From JANJUB01 sp040081075 (GTDB lineage Bacteria; Armatimonadota; Fimbriimonadia; Fimbriimonadales; Fimbriimonadaceae), in assembly GCA_040081075.1 (NCBI GenBank), contig JBEBHJ010000022.1, positions 1 to 49,132 of the forward strand: a stretch of DNA of 49,132 bases, given 5' to 3'. The number at the start of each line of letters is the position of its first letter. Position 1 is the stretch's first letter. A model generated the notes under the pieces. It ran no database searches, was not told where the DNA came from, and was given only the letters and a program-made list of their open reading frames with translations. Position numbers and translations under genes: made by a program. Shown one piece after another: positions 1 to 9,052 of this stretch.

Positions 1-2
1 CG

Positions 3-806
3 CGACCCTTTTTCCTCTATCTAGCCCATTCGATGCCCCACGTTCCGATCGCCGCCAGCCCGCGTTTCCTTGGCGCAAGCAGAGCGGGTCTATACGGAGA
101 CACGATCCAGGAAATCGACTGGTCGGTTGGCGAAGTCTTGAAAACGATCAAGGCGAACGGTCTAACCAAAAACACCCTTGTAGTGTTTTCGTCTGACAAT
201 GGCCCATGGCGCCCTTATGGGAATCATGCTGGCTCGCCTGGTGGGTTGAGAGAGGGCAAGGGCACAACGTTTGAGGCAGGTTTTCGGGTGCCAGGAATAT
301 TTTGGCAACCCGGGAAGGTGCTAGCCAACCGGGTGAATAAAGAAATGGCTTCAACGATGGACGTTTTGCCGACGTTTGCAGCGATGGCAAGGTCGGGACT
401 GCCAAAGAGCAAAATTGATGGCCATGATATTGCCCCACTACTTATCGACGCTAATGCCAAGTCACCGTGGAAGTGGTTTTACTACTTTTGGCCAAGTGAA
501 CTTCAGGCTGTTCGAAGTGGCGATTGGAAGTTGCACGTAGCCCACTCCCATCGCCACCAAACCCCGCCAGCAGGAGTTGATGGCAAGCCCGCGGGAGAGG
601 TAACCGAGCGGATCGAACTATCGCTCTATAACCTCAAGGATGACCCAAGCGAGGACCACAACGTAGCCGAGGCGCATCCTGAAATTGTGGACAAACTCAT
701 GCGAATGATTCGCGTGGGTCGGGCCGAGTTAGGAGATTCGCTCAGAAAGGTCACGGGCAACGAGGTTCGACCGCCGGGGATGGTTTTCCCAAAAGGGTCC
801 TATTGA
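3..806 (+). CDS. Sulfatase, C-terminal part (5' end outside window)
   Basis: The reading frame is open from the first base and reads a typical sulfatase strand (PFFLYLAHSMPHVPI) before the first ATG at 33, so the gene starts upstream of the window. It continues with the conserved metal-site strand VVFSSDNGPW, a GLREGKGTTFEAGFRVPGI segment, and a C-terminal subdomain ending in the usual LYNLKDDPSEDHNVAEAHPE block. This is the alkaline-phosphatase-fold sulfatase family (arylsulfatase A type), normally exported and acting on sulfated glycans or aryl sulfates. The formylglycine motif (CxPSR) lies outside the window, so catalytic competence cannot be judged. The gene ends 31 bp before hen1 and may be co-transcribed with it by read-through, though the functions are unrelated. 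Confidence 0.93.
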   Translation, partial: RPFFLYLAHSMPHVPIAASPRFLGASRAGLYGDTIQEIDWSVGEVLKTIKANGLTKNTLVVFSSDNGPWRPYGNHAGSPGGLREGKGTTFEAGFRVPGIFWQPGKVLANRVNKEMASTMDVLPTFAAMARSGLPKSKIDGHDIAPLLIDANAKSPWKWFYYFWPSELQAVRSGDWKLHVAHSHRHQTPPAGVDGKPAGEVTERIELSLYNLKDDPSEDHNVAEAHPEIVDKLMRMIRVGRAELGDSLRKVTGNEVRPPGMVFPKGSY

Positions 807-837
807 GCGGTCCGCGCGACTGGTACCATTTGATTCC

Positions 838-2229
838 TTGCTTCTGATTTCTACGACCCATAAACCTGCAACTGACCTCGGGTACTTGCTCCACAAGAAT
901 CCGATTCGGAACTATTCTGCCGAAGTGACATTTGGGCGTGTAAGTGTTGTGTTCCCCGAGGCAACCGAAGACCGCACAACTGCCGCGATCTTGCTCGAAC
1001 TTGACCCCGTGCGGTTAGTTCGGGGAAAGAATGATGCGCAGGGCTCCATGGGCCAATATGTCAATGATCGCCCTTACGTGGCCAGTTCCTTTCTGAGCGT
1101 AGCGCTCGTTGAGGCTTTTAGCACGGCGATGCAGGGCCGGAGTAAAGATCGTCAAGAACTTGCCGAAACTTCCATGCCTCTGGAAATTCGCGTGCCGGTT
1201 TTGCCTTGCCGTGCGGGAGAGGACCGACTTCGACGGTTGTTTGAACCGCTTGGCTACCTCGTGGAGGCAACTCGTCTGCCCCTTGATCGAGACTTTCCAG
1301 ATTGGGGAGAGAGCCCTTACTACGACGTGACCCTTAAGGGAACGTTGTTGTTGCGCGATGCGCTTCGGCACCTCTATCTGCTCCTGCCCGTACTCGACGC
1401 GAAGAAGCACTATTACATGGATGGTTCCGAAGTTCAGAAGCTGGTCTCGAAAGGTGAGGGTTGGCTCTCGGATCACCCTGAAAGAGAGTGGATCGTTCGC
1501 GCCTCGCTGGGCCGCAAGCCTTCCCTTATGAGGCAAGCGCTTGAGCAACTTGCCAACGCAGAGGAGACTTTGGTTCACGAGGCCGAAGAAGTTGATGAAA
1601 CCTTTACCGCTCCCGAGGAGCTTGAAGTGGAAAAGAGGGTTTCATTGCATCGCCAGCGCCATGACCGAATCGTTGAAATTGTTCGCGAACTAAAGCCGAA
1701 ATCCGTGATCGACCTGGGTTGCGGTGACGGCAAGCTGCTAAGGCAACTCATCAAGGTAAAGGGCCTTGACCGGATCGTGGGAATGGATGTTTCTTACTAC
1801 GAGATTGAGAAAGCGACGCGCAAATTGCACCTCGAAGATGCGAGCCCTAGAATGCGCGACCGCTTACAACTTATTCATGGGAGCCTCATGTATCGAGATG
1901 ACAGGTTGCATGGTTTCGACGCATGCACGATCGTCGAGGTCGTTGAGCACCTCGACCCTCCACGTTTGGCCGCATTCGAAAAAGTTGTTTTTCAGTACGC
2001 ATCGCCAAAGGCCGTGCTACTCACAACACCGAATCGCGAATACAACCCGGTCTACGAAATCGAGGAGCTGCGCCATACCGATCACCGATTTGAATGGACT
2101 CGCTCAGAGTTCGAAGTCTGGGCGACAAGGGTCGCTGAGACCTTTGGATATCAAGTGAGGATCGAAGGAATTGGGACGCCGCACGAAACTTACGGGTCAC
2201 CCAGTCAATTGGCGGTGTTCTCGAAATGA
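838..2229 (+). CDS. hen1: 3'-terminal RNA ribose 2'-O-methyltransferase Hen1
   Basis: Bacterial Hen1 methylates the 2'-OH at the 3' end of a cleaved RNA before Pnkp/Hen1 seals it, which protects the repaired site from being cut again. The 463-residue protein begins at a TTG codon; the start is supported by the family-typical N-terminus (MLLISTTHKPATDLGYLLHK). The N-terminal half is the Hen1-specific ligase-activating region. The C-terminal half is a Rossmann methyltransferase with SAM loop DLGCGDG (292-298). It keeps the Hen1 metal ligands: E367, E370 and H371 in EVVEHL, and H416 in LRHTDHRFEW. The stop overlaps the pnkp start by 4 bp (ATGA), so the two are translationally coupled, the classic arrangement. 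No promoter is obvious in the 31 bp after the sulfatase. Confidence 0.97.
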   Translation: MLLISTTHKPATDLGYLLHKNPIRNYSAEVTFGRVSVVFPEATEDRTTAAILLELDPVRLVRGKNDAQGSMGQYVNDRPYVASSFLSVALVEAFSTAMQGRSKDRQELAETSMPLEIRVPVLPCRAGEDRLRRLFEPLGYLVEATRLPLDRDFPDWGESPYYDVTLKGTLLLRDALRHLYLLLPVLDAKKHYYMDGSEVQKLVSKGEGWLSDHPEREWIVRASLGRKPSLMRQALEQLANAEETLVHEAEEVDETFTAPEELEVEKRVSLHRQRHDRIVEIVRELKPKSVIDLGCGDGKLLRQLIKVKGLDRIVGMDVSYYEIEKATRKLHLEDASPRMRDRLQLIHGSLMYRDDRLHGFDACTIVEVVEHLDPPRLAAFEKVVFQYASPKAVLLTTPNREYNPVYEIEELRHTDHRFEWTRSEFEVWATRVAETFGYQVRIEGIGTPHETYGSPSQLAVFSK

Positions 2230-4754
2230 GAATTGCGGTTCCTGAGTTTTCAATGGTGGTGGTTATTGGCACGAGTGGCTCGGGCAAGTCAACGTTTTGC
2301 CGCAACTTCCTTCCAAGTGAGGTTTTGAGCAGCGATACGTTCCGCGGGTATGTTTGCGATGATGAAGACAGCTTAGATGTTTCGCAACACGCGTTCGATG
2401 CACTGCACTTTATGCTGGGCAAGCGTTTGGAATTGGGACGCCTGACCGTTGTTGACGCAACTAATGTTCAAAAGGAATCACGGGCTCCTCTTCTGGCCAT
2501 AGCGAACAAGTGGCATGCGCTACGGGTGGCGATCATTCTTGACACTCCAGAAGCCCTTTGCCGCGAGCGAAACGAGGTGAGGCCGAACCGGCAATTTGGC
2601 CCTCATGTGATTCGAAATCAGCGTGCGGACTTGCGACGCACGTTCGGCCAGCTCAAAGCTGAGCGCTATCATAAGGTTTATTACGTTAAGCCCGAAGATG
2701 CAAACGACATAGAAATTGTTCGCGAACCGATTTGGAGCCGCAAGCCAGATGAACACGGACCATTTGACATCATTGGTGACGTGCACGGGTGCATGACTGA
2801 ACTCAACGAGTTGCTCGTCAAGCTCGGATGGAAGCTCGACCCTCTCACGCATCCAGACGGCAGAAAGCTTATCTTTGTCGGCGATTTAGTTGATCGGGGT
2901 CCAGATTCAGTTGGTGTATTGAAGCTAGTTATGAAGGCGGTTGGGGAAGGCAGCGCGCTCTGTGTGCCAGGAAATCATGACATTAAGCTGATGCGAGCCT
3001 TAGCTGGGAAGAAGGTCACGCTGAACCACGGACTCGCCGAAACACTGGAGCAATTGGCCGCAGAATCAGAGGAGTTTCGAGCTGCAGTGCAAAGCTTCCT
3101 TGAAAAGCTAGTTAGCCATGCGGTACTTGACAACAACAAGTTGTGCGTTGCACATGCCGGGCTACCTCAGGAAATGCAAGGCCGTGGTTCTGGAGCAGTG
3201 CGTGAGTTTGCCCTTTACGGTGAAACCACGGGTGAAATTGACGAGTTCGGATTGCCCGTTCGCTACGAGTGGGCAAGAAACTATCGGGGTAAGGCACTGG
3301 TCGTATTTGGCCACACTCCCGTGCCAAGGCCCGAGTGGCTGAACAACACGATTGACATTGATACCGGATGCTGCTTTGGCGGTTCGTTGACGGGGCTCCG
3401 TTATCCCGAGCGCGAACTCGTCAGCGTAAGCGCTCATGAGACCTACTGCGAACCCATCCGTCCGATCGGACATAACGAGGATAGTGTTTCTAGCCAACAA
3501 GCCGCCGATGACGTTCTTGACCTTCAGGATGTTGTGGGGCGAATGTCGGTTGAAACACGGCTCGCCAATCGCATTACCATTAGGGAAGAAAACGCAGTTG
3601 CCGCCCTAGAGGTGATGTCACGATTCGCCGCCGACCCTCGCTGGTTGGTTTATCTTCCCCCAACCATGTCGCCCTGCGGAACATCCGAACGGGATGGATA
3701 TCTGGAGTATCCCAGTGAGGCTCTCGATTATTACCGTTCGGCGGGTGTCTCCAAAGTCGTTTGCGAAGAAAAGCACATGGGTTCACGGGCCGTCGCTGTT
3801 GTTTGCAAGTCTCCCGAGGTAGCGCTGAGGCGGTTCGGGGTTGACTCTGGCGATCTTGGCATCATCACGAGTCGAACAGGTCGGCGATTCTTTGATGATC
3901 TCTCGATTGAGCGTACCCTCTTGGAGCGACTCGTCAAGGCGACTCAGTCGAGTGGAGTTTTCAATGAGTTGGAGTCCGATTGGATTTTGCTTGATCTCGA
4001 ACTCATGCCTTGGTCTGCAAAGGCGGTCGGCTTGCTTCGCGAGCAGTATGCCCCAGTGGGAGCAGCCGCCGAAGCCAGCGCAAGGATTTGGACGGAGGTG
4101 ACAACGCTACTCGCTGCACGAGGAGTGGAAGGAGCCGAGGCGTTTCAGGAGAAGGCGCACAATCGGGCCGCTTCTGCATCAAGATTCCGAGATGCGTACC
4201 GCCGTTATTGCTGGACTGTCAACTCAATCGAAGATTACAAGCTCGCCCCTTTTCATCTGCTCTCCAGCGAGGGCAACGTTCACATTGACAAGTCCAACGA
4301 ATGGCATATGGCGACTTTGGCCCGGATTTGCGAACAAGACCCGGCGATTCTCGTGAAAACTCCTTTTCAGGTCGTGAATCTGGAGTCGGAGGAAGAATGT
4401 GAGGCGGTTTGCAAATGGTGGGAGGACCTGGTTTCAAGAGGCGGAGAAGGGATGGTCGTGAAGCCTTTTGATTTCATTGTCACCGATGGACATAGGACCT
4501 TGCAGCCCGCCGTTAAGTGTCGTGGCCCCGAGTATCTGCGCATCATTTATGGGCCTGAGTATCTCGAACCAGCTAACCTTGCAAACTTGCGCAAGCGTGG
4601 CCTCAATCGAAAACGGTCTCTGGCAAGCCGGGAGTTCGCACTCGGAATTGAAGCGTTGGAGCGGTTTGCGCGCAATGAGCCGCTCCGGCGGGTTCACGAA
4701 TGTGTGTTCGGAGTCTTGGCACTCGAAAGCGAACCGGTTGATCCCCGGTTGTAG
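2226..4754 (+). CDS. pnkp: Polynucleotide kinase-phosphatase Pnkp (RNA end-healing and ligase core)
   Basis: This 842-residue protein is a full-length trifunctional Pnkp (the family runs to roughly 850 residues). Domain 1 is a 5'-OH polynucleotide kinase with P-loop GTSGSGKS (15-22). Domain 2 is a calcineurin-like 2',3'-phosphatase with GDVHG (184-188), GDLVDRGPDS (219-228) and GNHD (249-252). Domain 3 is a ligase-like adenylyltransferase with nucleotidyl-acceptor lysine K516 in EKHMGSR; it needs Hen1 to complete ligation. The enzyme heals the 2',3'-cyclic phosphate and 5'-OH ends left by ribotoxins such as tRNA anticodon nucleases. All three active sites look intact. It overlaps hen1 by 4 bp and converges on a macro-domain gene 32 bp downstream. 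Confidence 0.97.
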   Translation: MRIAVPEFSMVVVIGTSGSGKSTFCRNFLPSEVLSSDTFRGYVCDDEDSLDVSQHAFDALHFMLGKRLELGRLTVVDATNVQKESRAPLLAIANKWHALRVAIILDTPEALCRERNEVRPNRQFGPHVIRNQRADLRRTFGQLKAERYHKVYYVKPEDANDIEIVREPIWSRKPDEHGPFDIIGDVHGCMTELNELLVKLGWKLDPLTHPDGRKLIFVGDLVDRGPDSVGVLKLVMKAVGEGSALCVPGNHDIKLMRALAGKKVTLNHGLAETLEQLAAESEEFRAAVQSFLEKLVSHAVLDNNKLCVAHAGLPQEMQGRGSGAVREFALYGETTGEIDEFGLPVRYEWARNYRGKALVVFGHTPVPRPEWLNNTIDIDTGCCFGGSLTGLRYPERELVSVSAHETYCEPIRPIGHNEDSVSSQQAADDVLDLQDVVGRMSVETRLANRITIREENAVAALEVMSRFAADPRWLVYLPPTMSPCGTSERDGYLEYPSEALDYYRSAGVSKVVCEEKHMGSRAVAVVCKSPEVALRRFGVDSGDLGIITSRTGRRFFDDLSIERTLLERLVKATQSSGVFNELESDWILLDLELMPWSAKAVGLLREQYAPVGAAAEASARIWTEVTTLLAARGVEGAEAFQEKAHNRAASASRFRDAYRRYCWTVNSIEDYKLAPFHLLSSEGNVHIDKSNEWHMATLARICEQDPAILVKTPFQVVNLESEEECEAVCKWWEDLVSRGGEGMVVKPFDFIVTDGHRTLQPAVKCRGPEYLRIIYGPEYLEPANLANLRKRGLNRKRSLASREFALGIEALERFARNEPLRRVHECVFGVLALESEPVDPRL

Positions 4755-4786
4755 CTGCGTTTCTTGCTTCGGAACGGGTCTGCCGT

Positions 4787-5284
4787 TCAAATTTTGTCAT
4801 TATCGCGTAGCAGGCGCTGATAAACCTGCAAGTCCAACTCAGAAAAGCAACAGAATACAACTTGGTCAATAGTGTTTTGAGTGGCAAGAAAGGAACGAGT
4901 TGTTGAAATCGCCACACTGGCCGCGAGCTCAATCGGATACCCGTATATGCCTGTGCTAATGCAAGGAAAGGCTATCGACTTGATGTTTGCTTCGATGCCA
5001 AGTTTCAGGGATTGATCGTAGCAACTTGCAAGAAGAGCGCTTTCTCCGTTTTCGCCCCCGCGCCAGACAGGTCCCACCGTATGAATGATAAATCGAGCGG
5101 AGAGGTTATGACCTTTGGTGAGTTTGGCCTGGCCAACTTTGCAACCGCCAAGCAACCGGCACTCGTGCAACAGGTCAGGCCCTGCCGCCCGATGAATCGC
5201 GCCATCTACTCCACTTCCACCTTGCAAAGAAGTGTTTGCAGCATTCACAATGGCATCAACATTTAGGGTCGTATTATTTGCCAT
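4787..5284 (-). CDS. Macro-domain protein (ADP-ribose / O-acetyl-ADP-ribose hydrolase type), short N-terminus
   Basis: The protein reads VDAIVNAANTSLQGGSGVDGAIHRAAG near its start, followed by FIIHTVGP and IAFPCISTGIYGYP. These are the hallmark ADP-ribose-binding loops of the MacroD/YmdB class, which hydrolyses O-acetyl-ADP-ribose or mono-ADP-ribosyl groups. The usual first beta strand ending in GDIT is absent: only MANNTTLN precedes VDAIV. An in-frame stop 21 bp upstream (which is also the stop of the next gene) leaves no room for it, so the protein is about 8-10 residues short and lacks the adenine-contacting Asp of GDI. The gene is last in a compact - strand run and converges on pnkp. The macro fold is secure; whether it is active is not. 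Confidence 0.88.
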   Translation of the reverse strand: MANNTTLNVDAIVNAANTSLQGGSGVDGAIHRAAGPDLLHECRLLGGCKVGQAKLTKGHNLSARFIIHTVGPVWRGGENGESALLASCYDQSLKLGIEANIKSIAFPCISTGIYGYPIELAASVAISTTRSFLATQNTIDQVVFCCFSELDLQVYQRLLRDNDKI

Positions 5285-5305
5285 TAGGGCGGTTAAGCTG
5301 GCCAG

Positions 5306-5794
5306 TTAGCGACCTCCGCCGATGACCGCCAAGCCCACGAATAGGGCATATAGGAAGCCAATGGTCAGTCCGATGCCGATTGCCCAGTTTGCGATCGTGT
5401 CGGCGGTTTTGAGGTTGTTTGCTGCTTGGGTTCGGTTACTGCTTGCCGCGGTGGCGGCGAGAATGCTGAACACGAGAGCGACTATCCCCAACGGTTGGCA
5501 GCAGAAGCACATCACCAAAACGGCCTTGATGATTGTCGGCGTGGTTTCTAGCGGCGGTTCGTTGTTCGCGCGATAGTAAGTTGGAGCAACGGATTGGGGA
5601 GGTGGAGTGGAGGCATCAAAAAACCCAAGTACAGTTCCGGCTGGGAACTTCGCGGTTCCGTTCTCTTCTTGGAGCAACGTGTTTTCAAAAATGCGACCCT
5701 GATTCACCCACGCCCGGAGTTGTGCTTCGTCGGCTGGCCCATACCGGTTCCCATCTGCTACTATCACGTAATACCGCATCGAGCTATCTTGCAT
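5306..5794 (-). CDS. GYF_2 domain plus CD225/dispanin-like membrane protein
   Basis: Residues 6-60 (RYYVIVADGNRYGPADEAQLRAW, FPAGTVLGFF) match the bacterial GYF_2 peptide-binding module, recognised by YGP and the L..W spacing. After a Pro-rich linker, residues about 88-160 carry two hydrophobic segments separated by a polar loop. The first contains the Cys pair and PLGIVALVFSILA of CD225/DUF4870-type two-helix proteins. The protein is therefore probably inner-membrane anchored with a cytoplasmic GYF reader that binds a partner tail. It lies 18 bp downstream of the transglutaminase-like gene and 21 bp upstream of the macro gene, so it is likely in the same transcript. The biochemical role is unknown. 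Confidence 0.78.
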   Translation of the reverse strand: MQDSSMRYYVIVADGNRYGPADEAQLRAWVNQGRIFENTLLQEENGTAKFPAGTVLGFFDASTPPPQSVAPTYYRANNEPPLETTPTIIKAVLVMCFCCQPLGIVALVFSILAATAASSNRTQAANNLKTADTIANWAIGIGLTIGFLYALFVGLAVIGGGR

Positions 5795-5812
5795 CTTATA
5801 CCTTCAGTCCTC

Positions 5813-6448
5813 TTAGGGTTGAAATTTCGCGTTATCGAGGCACCCAAGAAACCAACCGGCGTAAGCCGTAATTGCGTGAGTTGGTGCGACGGAGAAATAG
5901 GGAACATAGTGTTCTTTCACCTCGCCAAGTGGCTTTAGCATGGCATTGCGCTTTTTCGCAGTTGCCTCGAACAGCACTTGATGACTCGGCTCATCAATTA
6001 TCACCCAAGCGTGTCCCAAATGCGCCTGGGGAATGTCCCAACCGGCATACAGCGGCTCAGAACTTGCGAGTTTGCCAATATAGAGATGTGCTTGAACTCC
6101 GATTTCAACGAGCTTGCGCCAAGCCCAAATCGCATGATCATCGCAATCTCCTTTGCGTAGGTTCTCAAATGTGATTGGATGCTGCCAAAAGTCGGCCTCA
6201 TTGAACAATTCCAGGTCGGGCTTATATGTACAAGAGAGTAACCAGTTTTGAACCTGAGCGATGTTGGTCACATTCACTTTGCTCTGCCCCTCGAAGTACC
6301 AGTCAAACGAGTGTCGACTGGCATTGCCGAGAGTCTGATATTGAATGTTCCGTCCAACCTCGCGCCAAGGGTCTCCTATCTCATGTCTTTCGAGCTTATG
6401 ACTGATGATCTGCTGGATAACCCTGCCTGCAAAAGCGAGAAAATGCAT
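5813..6448 (-). CDS. Transglutaminase-like cysteine peptidase (BTLCP-like)
   Basis: The 211-residue protein has the papain/transglutaminase catalytic pattern: C102 in KGDCDDHAIWAW at the start of a helix, then H146 in LGHAWVII. The usual third Asp is replaced by Glu (E161 in LFEAT). The C-D-D-H-A spacing is that of bacterial transglutaminase-like cysteine proteinases. I see no signal peptide, although the N-terminus is moderately hydrophobic. Families of this fold are found beside ATP-grasp amide ligases, where they are thought to cut the peptide or isopeptide bond the ligase makes, and a GSP-synthase-like ligase is encoded two genes upstream here. Fold confidence is good; the substrate is unknown. 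Confidence 0.75.
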   Translation of the reverse strand: MHFLAFAGRVIQQIISHKLERHEIGDPWREVGRNIQYQTLGNASRHSFDWYFEGQSKVNVTNIAQVQNWLLSCTYKPDLELFNEADFWQHPITFENLRKGDCDDHAIWAWRKLVEIGVQAHLYIGKLASSEPLYAGWDIPQAHLGHAWVIIDEPSHQVLFEATAKKRNAMLKPLGEVKEHYVPYFSVAPTHAITAYAGWFLGCLDNAKFQP

Positions 6449-6487
6449 GACCTTGAACTTTACGATTGAGCGAAGAAGCAGGTTGCA

Positions 6488-7870
6488 CTATTGGTAGCCG
6501 AAACTTATGCTGATGGATCCAATAGATGTCTTTGATCGTGCTCTAACCCAGTGGGCCGCGAAGCCAGGGGGGAATGAGTATGTGCAAAAGCCGGTTTTGG
6601 TGCTGAGCGTGGTTATCCGACGATATTCGCCGTCGCCGAGCACGTCCACTTCTATGTCAACGTCGACTTGCCTTTCACTCGGGGACGTCAACGTAACCGA
6701 CTTCTGGTCAAATCCGGTCATAAGATATGGATCGGAAACCTGATCTCTTTGAACGTTGCTTTTATACCAAACCGATCCCCAACCGGCGGGCTTTCCAAAT
6801 GACCACAGGTCATCAATGTTTCCCCACCAGAGGCCCGACTGAGGTTGGCCTACGGTGTGATCTGTTTGGTCACCGGCCATCACGAAATATCCGTTAAAAC
6901 AAACGAAGTCGGGCACGACGCGTAAGTGGCGCGCGATCGGCGTAATGCCAAAGAACTGTCTACCAAACACAAGATTCGGAAGGTCATAAAACAACCCGAA
7001 TGCATCCATAAGGTGGCGCTCGGTTTGTGCAAATCGGATTCGCATCCATTCCGTATTCCAGGTGTGCGACCAAGATTGACTTCCGAACGGAAGACGGTAG
7101 CGCATCCACTTCCCACTTTTCAAAACCCTCAAAATGACGCTGGCTCGATCCCAACCGACAGCGTATATTGGGGCGCCAAAGTAGTCGTTTGCGACCGCCC
7201 GCTGGTTTCCAGAAACCTCAATGAAGGGATTCCTTTCAAGGATCGTCCACGTTCCTTTGCCATCCCATTCAGCCAATCTGCCCGCTGCCCGTTCACCGAG
7301 GTGCTCGGGTTCCTCGTACGTGTTGTTTGCGACGATGACCCGACCCTGGCCGGTGTGCATTCCCTTGAAGTGTAGGTAAGCGCCCTTGGTCCAATCCAGC
7401 TCCTTGGTTAGATCAAACAGTTGTTTTGCCTCAAGGTTTTTTGAATCAACTTCAAAGAGCAATCCCTCCATTGTGAGGAAGAGCACTTTTTTCGGGTCGG
7501 CTAGGTGGCTCGCGGTTGCGGTCAGTCGGTGCTTAACTAAGGCCGTAATCGTTCGAACCTCTCCGGTTTCGGAAATCGCGTAGGGACCGATAAATGCTTG
7601 CTTTGACGGCCAATGGATATAGCGATTGGCGTATGTGCCGGTCACACTCTCGGTGCGTCGCTTGAACTCCATTTTGGCGTTCACTTCATAAAGGCCCAGG
7701 CCCTCTCCACGAATGTGCGCAACATAGCCAACGGCCCACAACTTATCTGCCCAGGGAATCAGGGCGCCTATTCCGGCCTCGCTGTCACTTCCCACTCCGG
7801 GAGCGCGGACCACCATCGCTGGGTCTACATGTTGCCGAATTTGGGGATCGGCTAAGCGCATAGTGCTCAT
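6488..7870 (-). CDS. Hypothetical protein, probably beta-propeller-like
   Basis: I do not recognise this family. The predicted 460-residue protein has many short strand-turn elements (ALIPWADKLWAVGY, YIHWPSKQAFIGPY, LFLTMEGLLFEVDSKN, GKGTWTILERNPF, GAPIYAVGWDRASVILRV), consistent with a beta-propeller or similar all-beta repeat fold. A more compact beta-rich C-terminal domain follows. No signal peptide is evident. I chose the ATG at 7870; a TTG at 7900 would add ten residues and leave only 6 bp after the upstream ligase gene. The gene sits between the ATP-grasp ligase and the transglutaminase-like gene, so it may belong to that system. Confidence 0.7.
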   Translation of the reverse strand: MSTMRLADPQIRQHVDPAMVVRAPGVGSDSEAGIGALIPWADKLWAVGYVAHIRGEGLGLYEVNAKMEFKRRTESVTGTYANRYIHWPSKQAFIGPYAISETGEVRTITALVKHRLTATASHLADPKKVLFLTMEGLLFEVDSKNLEAKQLFDLTKELDWTKGAYLHFKGMHTGQGRVIVANNTYEEPEHLGERAAGRLAEWDGKGTWTILERNPFIEVSGNQRAVANDYFGAPIYAVGWDRASVILRVLKSGKWMRYRLPFGSQSWSHTWNTEWMRIRFAQTERHLMDAFGLFYDLPNLVFGRQFFGITPIARHLRVVPDFVCFNGYFVMAGDQTDHTVGQPQSGLWWGNIDDLWSFGKPAGWGSVWYKSNVQRDQVSDPYLMTGFDQKSVTLTSPSERQVDVDIEVDVLGDGEYRRITTLSTKTGFCTYSFPPGFAAHWVRARSKTSIGSISISFGYQ

Positions 7871-7906
7871 GAAAAACGTCAAACCATGAAGAGGCACCAA
7901 CGTAGA

Positions 7907-9052
7907 TTACTCGCTGGTAATCACGTGCGGCACGAATTGAGCAAGGTCGGTAGTGATCAACCCGCGTGATTCTCGAATACCAATGCCGCACGGCTCATCG
8001 CCGACCACCCATGACCCGATAACCGGTCGGAACCCATCAAATTCGGGAAGAGGCGCTAACTGCTGATAAATGAAGCCCTCTTCGCCGTATTGCCCGGATG
8101 TTTCCTCGATGGTTTCAGCTCCTTCCACAATGAGGATGTTGGCGCCTTCACGGGAAAGTAAGGGTTTGCGAACGTAGTTAGCCATCCCGCGAGATGAATT
8201 TGAATACGCCGGCAGGAGGTTAGGATTATTGGGAAACATTTCCCATAGCACGGTAAGGATCGCCTTGTTGGAGAGAACCATTTTCCAACAAGGTTCAATC
8301 CACTGATGGGCGTCCATCGTGAGCAACGCGTGATTCCCGAACTCATCGCTGATGAGCCACTCCCAAGGGTAGAGCTTAAAGAAAGCGTCAATCGGGTATT
8401 CGTCCGCATCAACGAAGCGGCGATCGGTCGCGTTCCACCGAATCTCCTGCATATGAATTCCCCACGTATCCAATCCAGCTTCCAGCGCCGAATCCCGCAT
8501 CAGGGAAACCGTCATCAAGTCTTCCAACGCTTCCTCGTGGGCAAAGTAGATCGTTTCGGGGAGCGCACCCGATTCTCGCAACAGCCGCCACCGCTCGACC
8601 AAGTGCTCCCAAATGGAATTGAACTGATCGGAACCCGGATAGACGGCTTGGCTCCACTGCCACTGAATAACGGCAGCCTCCAAAAGCGCGGTCGGAGTAT
8701 CGGCGTTGTATTCGAGCATCTTGGGCGGGTTTGTGCCGTCGTAAGCTAAATCAAATCGGCCATAGAGGTGAGGGTCGTGATCGGTCCACGACTTTGCGAC
8801 GGAGTACCAGGCTTTTTCCGGAATCTTGAATCGCTCAAAATCCTTCGTGCTAATCACACGATCCACAGCTTTGAGGCACATTTCGTGGAGCTCCGCGGTG
8901 CCTTCTTCGAGCCGTTCAACGTCATCTGCATCCAACTCGTAATATGCGGATTCAAACCAATAGGGTTGATCGTGGTGAGTATGGTAGACCATGCCCCACT
9001 TTTCGACCTCTTGTTGCCAATCTGGCCTTGGGGAAATGGGGATGCGCCGCAT
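7907..9052 (-). CDS. Glutathionylspermidine-synthase-like ATP-grasp ligase (YgiC/YjfC family)
   Basis: The 381-residue protein matches the GSP-synthetase ligase domain in length and motifs: WGMVYHTHHDQPYW near the N-terminus, YGRFDLAYDG..PPKMLEYNADTPT around 95-120, and a C-terminal ATP-grasp region (ISDEFGNHALL, KPLLSREGANI, EGFIYQQLAPLP, PVIGSWVVGDEPCGIGIRE). Enzymes of this group form an amide bond at ATP cost; YgiC and YjfC of E. coli lack the amidase domain of GspSA, as here, and their substrates are not firmly known. The ATG at 9052 shares one base with the TGA of the upstream lipoprotein gene (TGATG), so the longer frame to 9196 is an artefact. The ygiB-ygiC order is the same as in enterobacteria. 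Confidence 0.88.
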   Translation of the reverse strand: MRRIPISPRPDWQQEVEKWGMVYHTHHDQPYWFESAYYELDADDVERLEEGTAELHEMCLKAVDRVISTKDFERFKIPEKAWYSVAKSWTDHDPHLYGRFDLAYDGTNPPKMLEYNADTPTALLEAAVIQWQWSQAVYPGSDQFNSIWEHLVERWRLLRESGALPETIYFAHEEALEDLMTVSLMRDSALEAGLDTWGIHMQEIRWNATDRRFVDADEYPIDAFFKLYPWEWLISDEFGNHALLTMDAHQWIEPCWKMVLSNKAILTVLWEMFPNNPNLLPAYSNSSRGMANYVRKPLLSREGANILIVEGAETIEETSGQYGEEGFIYQQLAPLPEFDGFRPVIGSWVVGDEPCGIGIRESRGLITTDLAQFVPHVITSE

